DNA of 51,935 nucleotides from Paulinella micropora (lineage: Eukaryota; Cercozoa; Imbricatea; Euglyphida), in the NCBI GenBank assembly GCA_009731375.1, contig BJOX01000279.1, positions 318,033 through 369,967 on the forward strand, given 5' to 3'. The notes beneath the pieces were generated by a model. It had not been told where the DNA came from, searched no databases, and saw only the letters and a program-made list of their open reading frames with translations. Shown here one piece after another: positions 1-9,414 of the stretch; position 1 is the first letter of the stretch, and each line of letters begins with the position of its first letter. The translations under genes and the position numbers were made by a program.

Positions 1-51
<51 letters not shown>

Positions 52-68
52 GGATGGATGGATGGATG

Positions 69-154
<86 letters not shown>
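1..154. repeat. (GATA)n microsatellite with GGAT block
   Basis: Uninterrupted GATA tetranucleotides with a short GGAT variant block near 51-68. The array begins at the first base of the window, so its true length is not known. Confidence 0.97.
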
Positions 155-198
155 GGAGGCATATGACCTGCAGTTGCCGCAGCGAATGCCTTGTCGCC

Positions 199-599
199 TT
201 ACATATATACATACATACATACATACATACATACATGCATGCATACATACATACATACATATACATACATACATACATACATACCTTGCTGTGGACCACT
301 TTTTGTCGTATTCCTGCTTCTGCAGAGACCCGCTGCATATATACATACCCACACATACATACATACATACATACATACATGCATGCATGCATACATACAT
401 ACATACATACATACATACATACATACATGCATACATACATACATACATACATACATACATGCATACATGCGTGCATGCATACATACATACATACATACGT
501 ACATACATACGTACATACATACATACATACATACATACATACATGCATGCATACATGCATACATAAATACGTACTTACATGCATACAGACATACACACA
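199..599. repeat. (ACAT)n microsatellite, two blocks
   Basis: ACAT repeats with GCAT variants in two blocks, about 199-282 and 332-566, split by about 50 bases of unique sequence. All frames are open over the array because the repeat has no stop codons; this is not coding evidence. Confidence 0.95.
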
Positions 600-669
600 G
601 ACTTACAGACTTACTTACAGACTTACTTACTTACTTGCTTACTTACTTGCTTACTTGCTTACTTACTTG

Positions 670-742
<73 letters not shown>

Positions 743-780
743 GTGCTTACTTACTTACTTACTTACTTAATTACTCACTC

Positions 781-816
<36 letters not shown>

Positions 817-817
817 C

Positions 818-855
<38 letters not shown>

Positions 856-887
856 CACTTACTTACTTACTTACGTACTTACTTACG

Positions 888-925
<38 letters not shown>
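600..925. repeat. (TTAC)n microsatellite
   Basis: TTAC tetranucleotides with scattered TTGC and TTCC variants. This is the third different tetranucleotide array in the first kilobase. Confidence 0.95.
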
Positions 926-926
<1 letters not shown>

Positions 927-1719
927 CTCATGCGTATTCTCGTTCTCGTTCTCGTTCTCTTTTCTGTTTTGTTCCTTTTTTGATTTACTTTCTTTTTCCC
1001 TTTCGTGTACCAGTGCACACACTTGGGTCCAGTAGCAAGAGGGCCCAATAAATTCCCCATGCTCTGCTGTAGTCGCTGTTGCTGTTGGTCCTGCTGCTGT
1101 TTATGCAACCAGGGAACACGTGAATCAGGGTTCTAAAAAGCAAACAAAAGAAAGGAGTAGTCAGTGAGCTTGTCTGACAACCGTTCAGCTCTTGTGTGTC
1201 ACATTTCTTAGCAGACTCTATGAATTTAAGAAACCATGCACCACAGACTCACCACAAGGTTTGGGAACATCCAAATAAATCGGGGTACAAGATTTATTTA
1301 ATATGTCCGCTGCATACGTTCTTACGATGCATCATCGCTGACATTCAAATCAATAGTTGTCGCTCATGCAGAAATAATCATAGACTTCCATTTGCGCTTC
1401 AAAGTTCCATCTTTGCAGTTGCCCTGCAACGGATTTTGAAGAGCAAATGGTTTACTTCCATTCCAGTTGAGTCTCTTGTAGTAGTTTCACACCTGCAACA
1501 AGATAATATCCTAAGCGATAAAGAGGATTCGAAACGCCAAGTTTGCACAACAACAACAGTTCCACTCGTGGCCCCGGTTGGGTCATGTCCGCAATTTGCG
1601 CCAGGATTGAATCCGGATTCCTTTTTCTTTCGTATCACATCCAAAAAATTGTCCCATCTCTTCGTCAAACGTCATCGTCGTCGACATTCGTCACGCCATC
1701 GTCGTGAGTTCAGAGTGTC
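926..1719. other. Non-repetitive stretch without a recognised gene
   Basis: Unique-looking sequence between microsatellites. A 175-codon plus-strand frame (1196-1723) and an 89-codon minus-strand frame (1399-1668) overlap each other. Neither shows a domain I recognise and the plus frame ends in a Ser/Arg/His-rich tail leading into the TAG array. I see no supported gene. Confidence 0.5.
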
Positions 1720-1774
<55 letters not shown>

Positions 1775-1830
1775 CAGTAGTAATAGTAGTAGTAGTAGTA
1801 GTACTAGTAGTAGTAGTAGTAGTAGTAGTA

Positions 1831-1865
<35 letters not shown>

Positions 1866-1934
1866 TTAATATAAAAATATATACAAAAATATATATTTGT
1901 TAATTCCATATATATTTATTATTATTGTTATTAC

Positions 1935-2020
<86 letters not shown>

Positions 2021-2028
2021 TTATTTTC
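1720..2028. repeat. (TAG)n and (TTA)n microsatellites
   Basis: TAG trinucleotides to about 1864, an AT-rich link, then TTA trinucleotides from about 1917. The same order (TAG array, AT-rich link, conserved block) recurs at 24831-25140 on the far side of the Polinton, so this is part of a longer host repeat unit. Confidence 0.93.
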
Positions 2029-2097
2029 ATATTGTTAATCTAAGTCATTTTATTTTAATACTTTAATATTTTGATAATTTCTCATTACCTTTAATAA

Positions 2098-2206
2098 CTT
2101 GAGACGTAGGTCACCATCTAGTTAAATCAATAGCTCTTGAGCTAACGATTTGTATGGATAGACCAGAGGTTAAATTGTTAACTTCATTAAACCGAAGGCC
2201 TAGGCC
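2098..2206. repeat. Host repeat block A, left copy
   Basis: The block from GAGACGTAGGTCAC to GGCCTAGGCCTAG matches 25143-25252 closely and in the same orientation, with a few substitutions and one indel. It is followed in both places by an AGT array. It belongs to a dispersed or tandem host repeat into which the Polinton inserted. Confidence 0.85.
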
Positions 2207-2254
<48 letters not shown>

Positions 2255-2305
2255 CAGTAGCAGTAGCAGTAGTAGTAGTAGTAGTAGGAGTAGGAGTAGG
2301 AGTAG

Positions 2306-2341
<36 letters not shown>
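2207..2341. repeat. (AGT)n microsatellite
   Basis: AGT trinucleotides with AGC and AGG variants between host repeat blocks A and B. Confidence 0.95.
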
Positions 2342-2343
<2 letters not shown>

Positions 2344-2483
2344 TAATTCGGGTTAAAACATAAATTTAACGCGGTTATGATAGCAAACTCTGCATCATTA
2401 TCGGGTTATTTTTATCGTTTTCCCCGTTGGCTGAATAAGAAAAAACAGTTACCCCAGCCTAGCCTAGCCTGGTAGTAGTAGTA
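2342..2483. repeat. Host repeat block B, left copy, and insertion flank
   Basis: A block containing AAACATAAATTTAACGCG and TTTTTATCGTTTT matches 25829-25937 and 26139-26236. It ends in CCTAGCCTGGTAGTAGTAGTA, which directly abuts the left end of the Polinton. An uninterrupted relative of this junction (CCTGGTAGAGTAGTAGTAAG) is present near 25348. Confidence 0.8.
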
Positions 2484-2605
2484 AGTAGTATAGGGGGCCA
2501 CTTCGTCACACTTTTTCAATACACACCCCCCGCCCCCAGGGACACACATTGCAACGCTCCGCGTGCAACGCGGACACGTTCGGCCCGCACGGGACAAAAT
2601 GGCAA
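2484..2605 (+). repeat. Left terminal inverted repeat of Polinton 1
   Basis: It matches the reverse complement of 24709-24830. The core 2492-2605 (114 bp) has one mismatch (G at about 2532 against A). A further seven bases, AGTAGTA, match outward after one mismatch at 2491. If the outer bases are included, the element begins AGT and ends ACT, in line with the AG terminus known for Polintons. The core alone would begin AGGGGG. Confidence 0.93.
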
Positions 2606-2811
2606 AACACACCAATACCAGAAAAGTGTGGTAGATAGTATTTCGTTAGACAAAAAAATAAAATAGAATTGACGAGTCATACTTCAAAGCACGAAAAGAA
2701 CGTTCCCAAACACCTGATTTAACCTCAACCTATGAACACAGAAAATCAGTTTTTTTGTGTTCTTGTGTTCGCATTTTTTACCCAAGCACCAAAACTATAA
2801 GCATATATAAA

Positions 2812-3267
2812 ATGGATAACTCTGATAATTCTGATAATTCTGATAACGAAAGCAAAAGAGAGTATAATGATTGGATTGAATATTATATTGATAAACCAGA
2901 ATGGATAGTAAAGCGAGATAAGATAAGCGTTGGTAATCAGATAGACTTACTAAATGAGAAAATAAGAGAGTTGTCCAAAAAGAAAGAAGAGCTTGAAGAA
3001 AGAGAGACAGCGATTGAGGAAAGAGCGATGCAGATAGAAGAAAATAAGAATAGAAAGAAGAATACTGAAAAGTTAAAGAGAAAGAGAAAGAGAGAAGAAG
3101 AAAGAAGAAAGACTGAAGAGAGATTGCTGGATAGTTGGTTGGTAGCAAAAAAGCAACCACTAAGTGAGAGGGAGGAGGAGTATGCGAGGAGGATGATTGA
3201 TGGAGGGAGTAGCTTTGAGCAGGTCTTATCAGAATATAATAAATATAAAGAAAGGTTGGAAGGGTAA
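2812..3267 (+). CDS. Coiled-coil charged protein, function unknown
   Basis: A 151-residue protein if translation starts at the ATG at 2812, which lies just after GCATATATAAA, a TATA-like motif seen before other genes of the element; the same frame is open upstream to 2755. The N-terminus is a low-complexity Asp-Asn-Ser repeat (three DNS units). Residues of about 55-115 are almost all Lys, Glu and Arg with heptad-like spacing, which predicts a long coiled coil. No family is recognised. It is the first gene inside the left inverted repeat. A virion or DNA-binding role would be a guess. Confidence 0.7.
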   Translation: MDNSDNSDNSDNESKREYNDWIEYYIDKPEWIVKRDKISVGNQIDLLNEKIRELSKKKEELEERETAIEERAMQIEENKNRKKNTEKLKRKRKREEERRKTEERLLDSWLVAKKQPLSEREEEYARRMIDGGSSFEQVLSEYNKYKERLEG

Positions 3268-3311
3268 AAAATAGTTGAATGTTATGTGGGGCAAAACAGC
3301 CCCAAAATTCA

Positions 3312-3357
3312 ATACAGCTTACTGCTGTATATATTTCAATACAGCTCGCCGCTGTAT
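3312..3357. repeat. Twin 7-bp-stem hairpins
   Basis: Two successive hairpins, ATACAGC-TTACT-GCTGTAT (3312-3330) and ATACAGC-TCGCC-GCTGTAT (3339-3357). The stems are identical and the 5-base loops differ; both are followed by an AT-rich run. They lie just after the stop of the 2812 gene. Confidence 0.85.
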
Positions 3358-3431
3358 ATATTTTTATATGAGGGATATATTTTCATAACCAAAATTTTTA
3401 TATTATGTCCTGGGCACGACATTAAACTGCC

Positions 3432-3476
3432 CCTACATAAACACACATATCGTCCCTCTGTGTGTGTTTATGTAGG
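3432..3476. promoter_or_regulatory. Perfect 16-bp hairpin before the start of the 3483 gene
   Basis: CCTACATAAACACACA (3432-3447) pairs exactly with TGTGTGTTTATGTAGG (3461-3476) around a 13-base loop. The hairpin ends six bases before the ATG at 3483, so it would sit in the 5' leader of the mRNA or act as a palindromic protein-binding site. Role not known. Confidence 0.8.
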
Positions 3477-3482
3477 TAAGCA

Positions 3483-3992
3483 ATGGCTGAAGAACGAGAA
3501 CTTACAGCAAAATTCCAAGCATTTGGAATGGGAAATAGAAAAGGCGGCAAGAAGGGCGGTTCAAAGAAGGGAGTACCAAAATCTCCTCAGAAGGTAGTGA
3601 ATCAAGGTGCAGTTTTTGCGGTATTCAAGGAAGATGATCAATTCAAGCCATACATTTGCGCGATTCGTCCTGGTGCTGAAATCAAGAACATTGAAGTGAA
3701 AGAAGCAAGTCTGTTAACTTTCCTTCATCCAACCAGCGACCGTGAGCACTATTTTGCTACTTATGATGATGGAACAGCAAGTGTCTTTCTTTCTCTTGAT
3801 TATGCTACCAAAATCTCAAAAAAACAAGGCAAGCAACCAAAAGCAGTTTTGAAAGCAACTTGGGTAGGGGGAGAAAGTCTTATTGGTTTTTGGGAGAGAG
3901 AAGCACCGCCAGTCGCAGAAGCCCAGCCAGTTGAAGAAGCACCGCCAGTCGAAGAAGCAGGCAAAGAGGAAGGCAAAGAGGCAGGCAAATAG
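3483..3992 (+). CDS. Hypothetical 169-residue protein with basic head and acidic tail
   Basis: The N-terminal 45 residues are rich in Gly and Lys (GGKKGGSKKG), suggesting nucleic-acid binding. A middle region of about residues 45-140 looks folded, with alternating hydrophobic residues. The C-terminus has Pro/Glu/Ala repeats (APPVEEA, twice nearly exact) and ends EGKEAGK. No family is recognised. The start is the first ATG after the 3432-3476 hairpin. It converges with the integrase gene; the 92 bases between them are AT-rich. Confidence 0.75.
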   Translation: MAEERELTAKFQAFGMGNRKGGKKGGSKKGVPKSPQKVVNQGAVFAVFKEDDQFKPYICAIRPGAEIKNIEVKEASLLTFLHPTSDREHYFATYDDGTASVFLSLDYATKISKKQGKQPKAVLKATWVGGESLIGFWEREAPPVAEAQPVEEAPPVEEAGKEEGKEAGK

Positions 3993-4084
3993 GCAAACGA
4001 AAACTAGTTTTTCTTAATAAAAAGAAAAATAAATTATTTGTAACAGTTCAATTCATTTAGTTTCAGATTTTCAATTTTAATAAA

Positions 4085-5086
4085 TTATAAATCCATTATC
4101 TCTTTCTTCTTTTTAATCCGGGGACTTGACCTGATATTCTCAGGTTTAATGTCTAATGACTTTAATAAGTGGCCTGTCTTTTTTTCTTTCGTAGCTTCCT
4201 TGACTTTGTCGGCTAGTTGAGGTTTAACTTCTTCCGGTTCTTGTTCGTCCATTTTGGACTTTAATAATTGCTGAGGGCTGACTATTTCGTGATCTGAAAG
4301 TATTAACTTAAAGCATTTCCGACCTTTAACTGTATATATAGCCTTTGAATACTGAACATCACCCTTAGAAAAAACCGTTCTTTCTAGTTCTATTCTTACG
4401 GTTGAATTCTTAGGAAAATTATTAATAAGACCAGCCCTATATATTTCTTGGTCATTTTTCTTTTTACCATAATAAACTTCCATAGGTGTAGCCTTTATTG
4501 TATTATGATATGTATTATTATAATTATCAACAATTTCATTAATGTAAGGCACCCAAATAAAATCGTCATTAACTTCCCACATAAAATTTAAATCGTTTCT
4601 TATTGTTCTAATAAATCTATCTACTATACCCATAGTTCGGTGGTCTCCAACTTCGTTAGTAGTATGTTGAATTCCGTTGTCTTTAAAGTATTCAGCAACT
4701 TGACCTTTATATTCACTACCGTTGTCGGACGTAATCCTTTTAGGTTTCGGCATTTTTTTTAATCCTTCCAATACTTCACCAGTTGTTTTATTTTTTATCG
4801 GTTCAATCCAGCCACGACGAGAATAAACATCAATCATTACTAAACCAAAGTTGTAGTTTTTGTTTCCTTTCTTAGTAGCTATTTTAGACATATCCATTAA
4901 GTCAATAAACACTTGGCTTAATGGTTCAGGTTCAGGTGCTAGTATAGTATTCCATTTTTTAGGGATCTTAGATTGATGGTGTATTTCAGAAGCTTCTTCA
5001 ATTTTCTTTTTTTCAAGTTCTTCCTTATCTTGCGGAGACTCCGTTTCCGTTTCAGTATTTTGAGGATTGCTGTGTTTATGGTCCAT
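4085..5086 (-). CDS. Retroviral-type (RVE) integrase
   Basis: A 333-residue integrase core protein that would catalyse strand transfer of the element's ends into host DNA. The RNase H-like core shows D62 (VFIDLMDMS), D121 (ITSDNGSEYKG) and a third position at D156 (GIVDRFIRTIR), where the DDE family normally has Glu; 34 residues lie between the last two. RVE landmarks DNG, HRTMGIVDRF and a downstream SH3-like or chromo-type beta region (about 225-265) are present. I see no N-terminal HHCC zinc module; the first 50 residues are charged and low-complexity. The ATG follows a palindromic leader (5087-5120) that is nearly identical to the one before the penton gene. Integrase identity is firm; activity with the Asp substitution is uncertain. 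Confidence 0.93.
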   Translation of the reverse strand: MDHKHSNPQNTETETESPQDKEELEKKKIEEASEIHHQSKIPKKWNTILAPEPEPLSQVFIDLMDMSKIATKKGNKNYNFGLVMIDVYSRRGWIEPIKNKTTGEVLEGLKKMPKPKRITSDNGSEYKGQVAEYFKDNGIQHTTNEVGDHRTMGIVDRFIRTIRNDLNFMWEVNDDFIWVPYINEIVDNYNNTYHNTIKATPMEVYYGKKKNDQEIYRAGLINNFPKNSTVRIELERTVFSKGDVQYSKAIYTVKGRKCFKLILSDHEIVSPQQLLKSKMDEQEPEEVKPQLADKVKEATKEKKTGHLLKSLDIKPENIRSSPRIKKKKEIMDL

Positions 5087-5145
5087 TGTAGGGACACCCT
5101 ACGACCCGAATTTTTTGGTTGCAAAGCTACGTTTGCAAAATCGTA
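5087..5145 (-). promoter_or_regulatory. Integrase leader with two palindromic elements
   Basis: Read on the minus strand, the segment holds CTACGATTTTGCAAACGTAG, then GCTTTGC, then TTCGGGTCGTAGGG-TGT-CCCTAC directly before the ATG. The second part (5087-5119) repeats at 14020-14054 before the penton gene with one A fewer. The first part repeats before the polymerase gene (23733-23756) and inside it (22391-22416). Confidence 0.75.
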
Positions 5146-5175
5146 GATTTTATATTGAAAGATTTTTAAAAAGTT

Positions 5176-5679
5176 TCAAAATTTAAGAAATATTTTTGAA
5201 ACATCATTATTTTCTTTTTTTGACTTCTCTGGTTGTCCCGCATAAACATTAACATTAACTCGGCCAGTCTTCTTACCTTTACCTTTCTTAGGCTGTTCCT
5301 CTTCTTCACTTTCGCTCTCACTCTCACTCTCTTCTTCCACTTTCTTTTTTACCACTTTCTTCGTCTTCTGTTTGGTCTTTAATTTTATACCAGCAACCCG
5401 TTGGGCTACGATATCTACAAAGTTGTGTTCTACTTCCTCATCCGAGCTACTTTCCTCACTTAGCTCACCGTCTCGGCCATCAATCATATCCTTAGCCAAC
5501 TGCTTCTTAGTAATGTGGTCCATCTTTTCGTCATTGGTCATTTCTTTCGCATTCTTCGCCTCTTCCTCAGCAAGTAGTTCTCTTGCCCTCTTAATCTTTC
5601 TCTGTTTAGCCTGTTGCTTCTTAGCCTCCCAACCCTTTTCAAGATTTTTCATAGCGACCTCTCTATTACCTCTCGGCAT
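5176..5679 (-). CDS. Highly charged hypothetical protein
   Basis: A 167-residue protein dominated by Lys, Glu and Ser. It has a Lys/Ala-rich helical start, a Ser-Glu-Asp cluster around residues 72-85, a Glu-Ser repeat near 115-130 and a short Lys-Gly-rich patch. Acidic serine stretches of this kind resemble casein kinase 2 targets. No domain is recognised. It is divergent from the tail-fibre-like gene, with a 78-base AT-rich interval between the two starts that probably serves both. Confidence 0.7.
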   Translation of the reverse strand: MPRGNREVAMKNLEKGWEAKKQQAKQRKIKRARELLAEEEAKNAKEMTNDEKMDHITKKQLAKDMIDGRDGELSEESSSDEEVEHNFVDIVAQRVAGIKLKTKQKTKKVVKKKVEEESESESESEEEEQPKKGKGKKTGRVNVNVYAGQPEKSKKENNDVSKIFLKF

Positions 5680-5757
5680 TTTATAACTTGTTTATATTAA
5701 TATACAAAATAATATTATTTAGTTTTTATTAATAAACGATTTTTTAACAAATATACA
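5680..5757. promoter_or_regulatory. Divergent AT-rich promoter region
   Basis: Only 78 bases separate the ATGs of two divergent genes. The interval contains TATATTAATATACAAAATAA and a second TATACA just before the ATG at 5758. AATATA-type motifs recur 10-60 bases before most genes of the element. Confidence 0.5.
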
Positions 5758-8700
5758 ATGAGCCAATATAAATCGCTCTTAGGCTTGTCTGAAATTGCGG
5801 TTGATAGTCTGGACATAGCCAACCTTGATTTAACTAACACAAACATAGTGGGCTTATACACAGATAGGGTGCCAGAAGATGCTGACCCCGTAAATCTTTA
5901 TTACACCGACGGACGATTTGATGCGAGGTTGGCTTTAAAATCAACGACGGACTTAAAAGAAGGCACTAATCTATACTATACTGATGGTAGGTTTGATGCG
6001 CGACTAACTACTAAATCAACCACTAACCTAGCCGAAGGCACCAATTTATATTATACTAATGCTAGGTTTGACACTCAATTAGCAACAAAGAGCACAACCA
6101 ACTTAACCGAAGGAACTAACTTATACTACACCACAGCAAGGGCTAATACAGATTTTGACACAAGGATAGCAACTAAATCAATAGATGCTTTAAGTGATGT
6201 AATCATAACAGGCACCCCCGCTGATAATCAACTTCTTATTTACAGCACTGGGCAATGGAGAAATGTTGCTTCACCTTTTCTTAGATTGGATGGTCTCGCT
6301 ATGATGATAGGGGATTTAAATATGGGAGGTTTTAATGTAGCAAATGTCGGTAATGTTGATGGTATTGATGTTTCGGCTCTTGATAGTTCTGTGGTAAAAC
6401 TAACAGGAGACCAAACAATAACAGGAAACAAAACATTTACTACTTATGTGGGGGTAAAAGACTCAAATCCATTAAACACAGGCAAATTATTCTTCAATTA
6501 CAACAATAATATGGGTTCTATTTATTCGTCGGAGGCAGGTGGAGCAACGGGCTATCCACTATCTTTTGTAGGCTCGTCCATACTTTTTGCTCCAACAACA
6601 GGGGGTGGAATGACATTGACAAATAATGTTTTAAATTTTAACAGCACAACAGCAATCAGCGGACTTCCAGCCCCATTCTATGACGGCGATGCTTCAACAA
6701 AAGCATATACCGATACAAAATTAGCCAAGGACGGCACAGTGGCTATGACTGGTAGTTTAAATATGGGAGGATTTAACATAACAAATGTTGGTAATGTTGA
6801 TGGTATTGATGTATCCACCCTTGATACCGCAGTCGTCAAACTAACAGGAGACCAAACCATAGCTGGTATTAAGACATTTAGCGGTATAATAAATGCGAGT
6901 GCGGGTCTTGATATGAAAAGCCAAAGCATAACAAATGTAAATCTTGTTGATGGTGTTGATGTTTCTGTCCTTGACACTTCGGTGGTTAAACTAACAGGAG
7001 ACCAAACCATAGCAGGGAATAAAAAATTTACTTCAACAATAGAAGTGCGGGGCGCCACAGCTCCAACCGCTTTTGATGGTATCGGTGTTGCCTTTGATAC
7101 GGCGACAAATATAGGAATGATTGCCGCACAAAAGACAGCAACTGCGGCCTGGTATCCGATACAAATAACGGGGTCGTATGTAGAGTTATATTCAGGTAAT
7201 ACTTTAATTATAACCGCAACTGGCACTACACTATCTTTGAATAACAACAAAATAACAAACTTAGCCACACCATCAGCAACAACGGACGGAGCAAATAAAA
7301 GTTATGTGGATACATTAGATGGGCAAAATGTTAAACTAACAGGAAACCAATCCATAGCAGGAATTAAGACATATAGCAGTGGTGTTGAAATAACTGGAAA
7401 TTCAATCAATTCAACAACAAAGGGCACATTTATCGTTTTCAATTCTACAAGTAATATCGGTTCTATTGCTAGTTTGGATATGAAAACTGCAACATATTAC
7501 AACTTTGAAATTTCTGCGAAAAAAATAAGTTTTATTATTGATGGGGCGATTGTCGGTTGGGTAAATGCTTCGGGCTTAGATTGTAATAGTAGCAAAATAG
7601 CCAACCTTGGAACTCCTACATTATCAACAGACGGAGCAACAAAAGGGTATGCGGACACATTGGACGGGCAAAATGTAAAACTATCAACAGACCAAACCAT
7701 AACAGGAAGTAAAACATTCAACGGGGCGAGCACCGTGATAAAATATCTAACTTTAACGAACAATGCCGATTTTAATAATCAAACTATCACTAATGGCGGA
7801 AATATAACATATAATGGGGCGAGGATATTAAATCAGAACGGCGGAGATATATTCTTTTCACAGACATCAGGTGATTACCAATATTTCTTATATACTCTAA
7901 ATACGGCTTCAAGTGGAACCGCGAACCAACGAGGCTACCTATTTACGAATGTCGCATCTGATGTAAAAGGGGCGGGACTTTATATTTCAAAACTTTTGGA
8001 TAATAAAAGTGCTTCGTCTGACATTGTCCGTTTTAACAATGCTGGCGGTATGCGGTTTTATGGTGCTTTGGATATGAATTCAAACAACATAACAAATGGC
8101 GGAACAATAACGGGAACTACAATTACTTCAACCGCGGGGGTATCAACGACGACACTAACCGCAAGCGGATTAATCACGGCAAATGCGGGGATATCAACAA
8201 CTACGATCACTGCGAGTGGCCTACTAACAGCAACAGGAGGTTCAAGCATAGTTATACAAGGAAATACTAATGGAGGTAATACACGCGGAATATTTTTGTG
8301 GGACACAGGCAACACAAATTATGGTATTTATATGGCACAATCTGGAGCCAATAAATCTCTAGCAGGTGGAGTGGCATCAGCCGTTGCTGGAAACGATTTT
8401 ACTTCTTTCGCCGTTAGATTTAGAGTGAGCAATGTTTCCACTGATGGTTTTATATGGGAGAACTCTTCCGAACAATTATTGATGTCATTGAATGGGGCAA
8501 ACGGCACTTTATGGACAAAAGGATTGATAACGGCTAGTGCTGGTGTATCAACAACTACGATCACTGCGAGTGGATTAATAACGGCAAATGCTGGTATATC
8601 AACAACAACATTAACCGCAAGCGGATTAATAACAGCAAATGCGGGAATTACATACACAGGCACACTAACAACGGCATCAGCATCAACTAATGGGGCAAAA

Positions 8701-9414
8701 ATAGCAATTCAAGGGCAAACAGACGGGACGAATGCGAGAGGAATATTTATGTGGGACATTGGAGATTCAAACTGGGGGATTTATATGAGTCAGTCGGGGG
8801 CAAATAAAGCATTAAGCGGAGGAACGGCACCAGCGGGAGGAGTAGGCGGAGGATTAACTTCTTATTCTATTAGATTTAGAGTGAATGGTTCTTCAACGAG
8901 TGGGTTCATATGGGAGAATAATTCAAATACTGCTTTAATGTCTTTGAAAGCAAGCGATGGGCAATTATGGGTATTGTCTAATCCAATTCAATATTCAGAC
9001 AGGAGAAAAAAAGAAGATATAAAGGATTGTTTAGGCTTAGATTTTATTAATAAGCTAAATCCAGTTTGCTATCGTATGATTGATGACAAAAAGAAATGTA
9101 GGACTGGCTTAATAGCACAGGAATTAGAAGAAATACTAACAGAAATGGGTATGCTAGATTTTGGCGGATTTATAAAAGAAAAAATTATGGTTCCGTGTCC
9201 AAAGCAAAGAGCGGAATACGAATTGAAGGGTGTAAGTGTTAATCCAGAAGATGTTAAATGTGTTGATAGTGGTGATGTTGGTTATGGTATAGGTTATTCT
9301 GAGTTTATCGCACCATTAATTAAGGCCGTTCAACAATTATCAGAAAAAATAAATAATATAACTAATGATATAGCTGACTTAAAAAAACAATTAGCAGAAA
9401 ACTATGCCCCCTAG
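5758..9414 (+). CDS. Tail-fibre-like protein with C-terminal S74 chaperone
   Basis: A 1218-residue fibrous protein. Residues of about 46-145 hold four copies of a 25-residue unit built on NLYYTDGRFDARL. The middle has five copies of a VKLTGDQTIAGNKTF-type motif, familiar from phage tail fibres, and then repeated TTTLTASGLITANAGIS-like strands. The C-terminal 140 residues match the peptidase S74 intramolecular chaperone: SDRRKKEDIK with the cleavage serine at residue 1080, then NPVCYRMI and GLIAQELEEIL, ending in a coiled coil. In phage the domain trimerises the fibre and cuts itself off. By inference this is a trimeric surface fibre that recognises the host cell. The repeats and S74 domain suggest acquisition from a phage-like source or shared fibre modules. 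Its stop overlaps the next gene by 11 bases. Confidence 0.9.
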   Translation: MSQYKSLLGLSEIAVDSLDIANLDLTNTNIVGLYTDRVPEDADPVNLYYTDGRFDARLALKSTTDLKEGTNLYYTDGRFDARLTTKSTTNLAEGTNLYYTNARFDTQLATKSTTNLTEGTNLYYTTARANTDFDTRIATKSIDALSDVIITGTPADNQLLIYSTGQWRNVASPFLRLDGLAMMIGDLNMGGFNVANVGNVDGIDVSALDSSVVKLTGDQTITGNKTFTTYVGVKDSNPLNTGKLFFNYNNNMGSIYSSEAGGATGYPLSFVGSSILFAPTTGGGMTLTNNVLNFNSTTAISGLPAPFYDGDASTKAYTDTKLAKDGTVAMTGSLNMGGFNITNVGNVDGIDVSTLDTAVVKLTGDQTIAGIKTFSGIINASAGLDMKSQSITNVNLVDGVDVSVLDTSVVKLTGDQTIAGNKKFTSTIEVRGATAPTAFDGIGVAFDTATNIGMIAAQKTATAAWYPIQITGSYVELYSGNTLIITATGTTLSLNNNKITNLATPSATTDGANKSYVDTLDGQNVKLTGNQSIAGIKTYSSGVEITGNSINSTTKGTFIVFNSTSNIGSIASLDMKTATYYNFEISAKKISFIIDGAIVGWVNASGLDCNSSKIANLGTPTLSTDGATKGYADTLDGQNVKLSTDQTITGSKTFNGASTVIKYLTLTNNADFNNQTITNGGNITYNGARILNQNGGDIFFSQTSGDYQYFLYTLNTASSGTANQRGYLFTNVASDVKGAGLYISKLLDNKSASSDIVRFNNAGGMRFYGALDMNSNNITNGGTITGTTITSTAGVSTTTLTASGLITANAGISTTTITASGLLTATGGSSIVIQGNTNGGNTRGIFLWDTGNTNYGIYMAQSGANKSLAGGVASAVAGNDFTSFAVRFRVSNVSTDGFIWENSSEQLLMSLNGANGTLWTKGLITASAGVSTTTITASGLITANAGISTTTLTASGLITANAGITYTGTLTTASASTNGAKIAIQGQTDGTNARGIFMWDIGDSNWGIYMSQSGANKALSGGTAPAGGVGGGLTSYSIRFRVNGSSTSGFIWENNSNTALMSLKASDGQLWVLSNPIQYSDRRKKEDIKDCLGLDFINKLNPVCYRMIDDKKKCRTGLIAQELEEILTEMGMLDFGGFIKEKIMVPCPKQRAEYELKGVSVNPEDVKCVDSGDVGYGIGYSEFIAPLIKAVQQLSEKINNITNDIADLKKQLAENYAP

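Noticed and set aside
199-925. Long open frames on both strands (Ile/His/Tyr/Thr and Leu/Thr/Tyr repeats)
   Set aside because: They follow from stop-free tetranucleotide repeats; there is no non-repetitive protein sequence.
199-925. CRISPR-like regular repeats
   Set aside because: Units are four bases without spacers, in a eukaryotic context.
6678-7268. Minus-strand frames within the fibre-like gene
   Set aside because: Shadows of the repetitive fibre gene; Val/Pro-rich without motifs.
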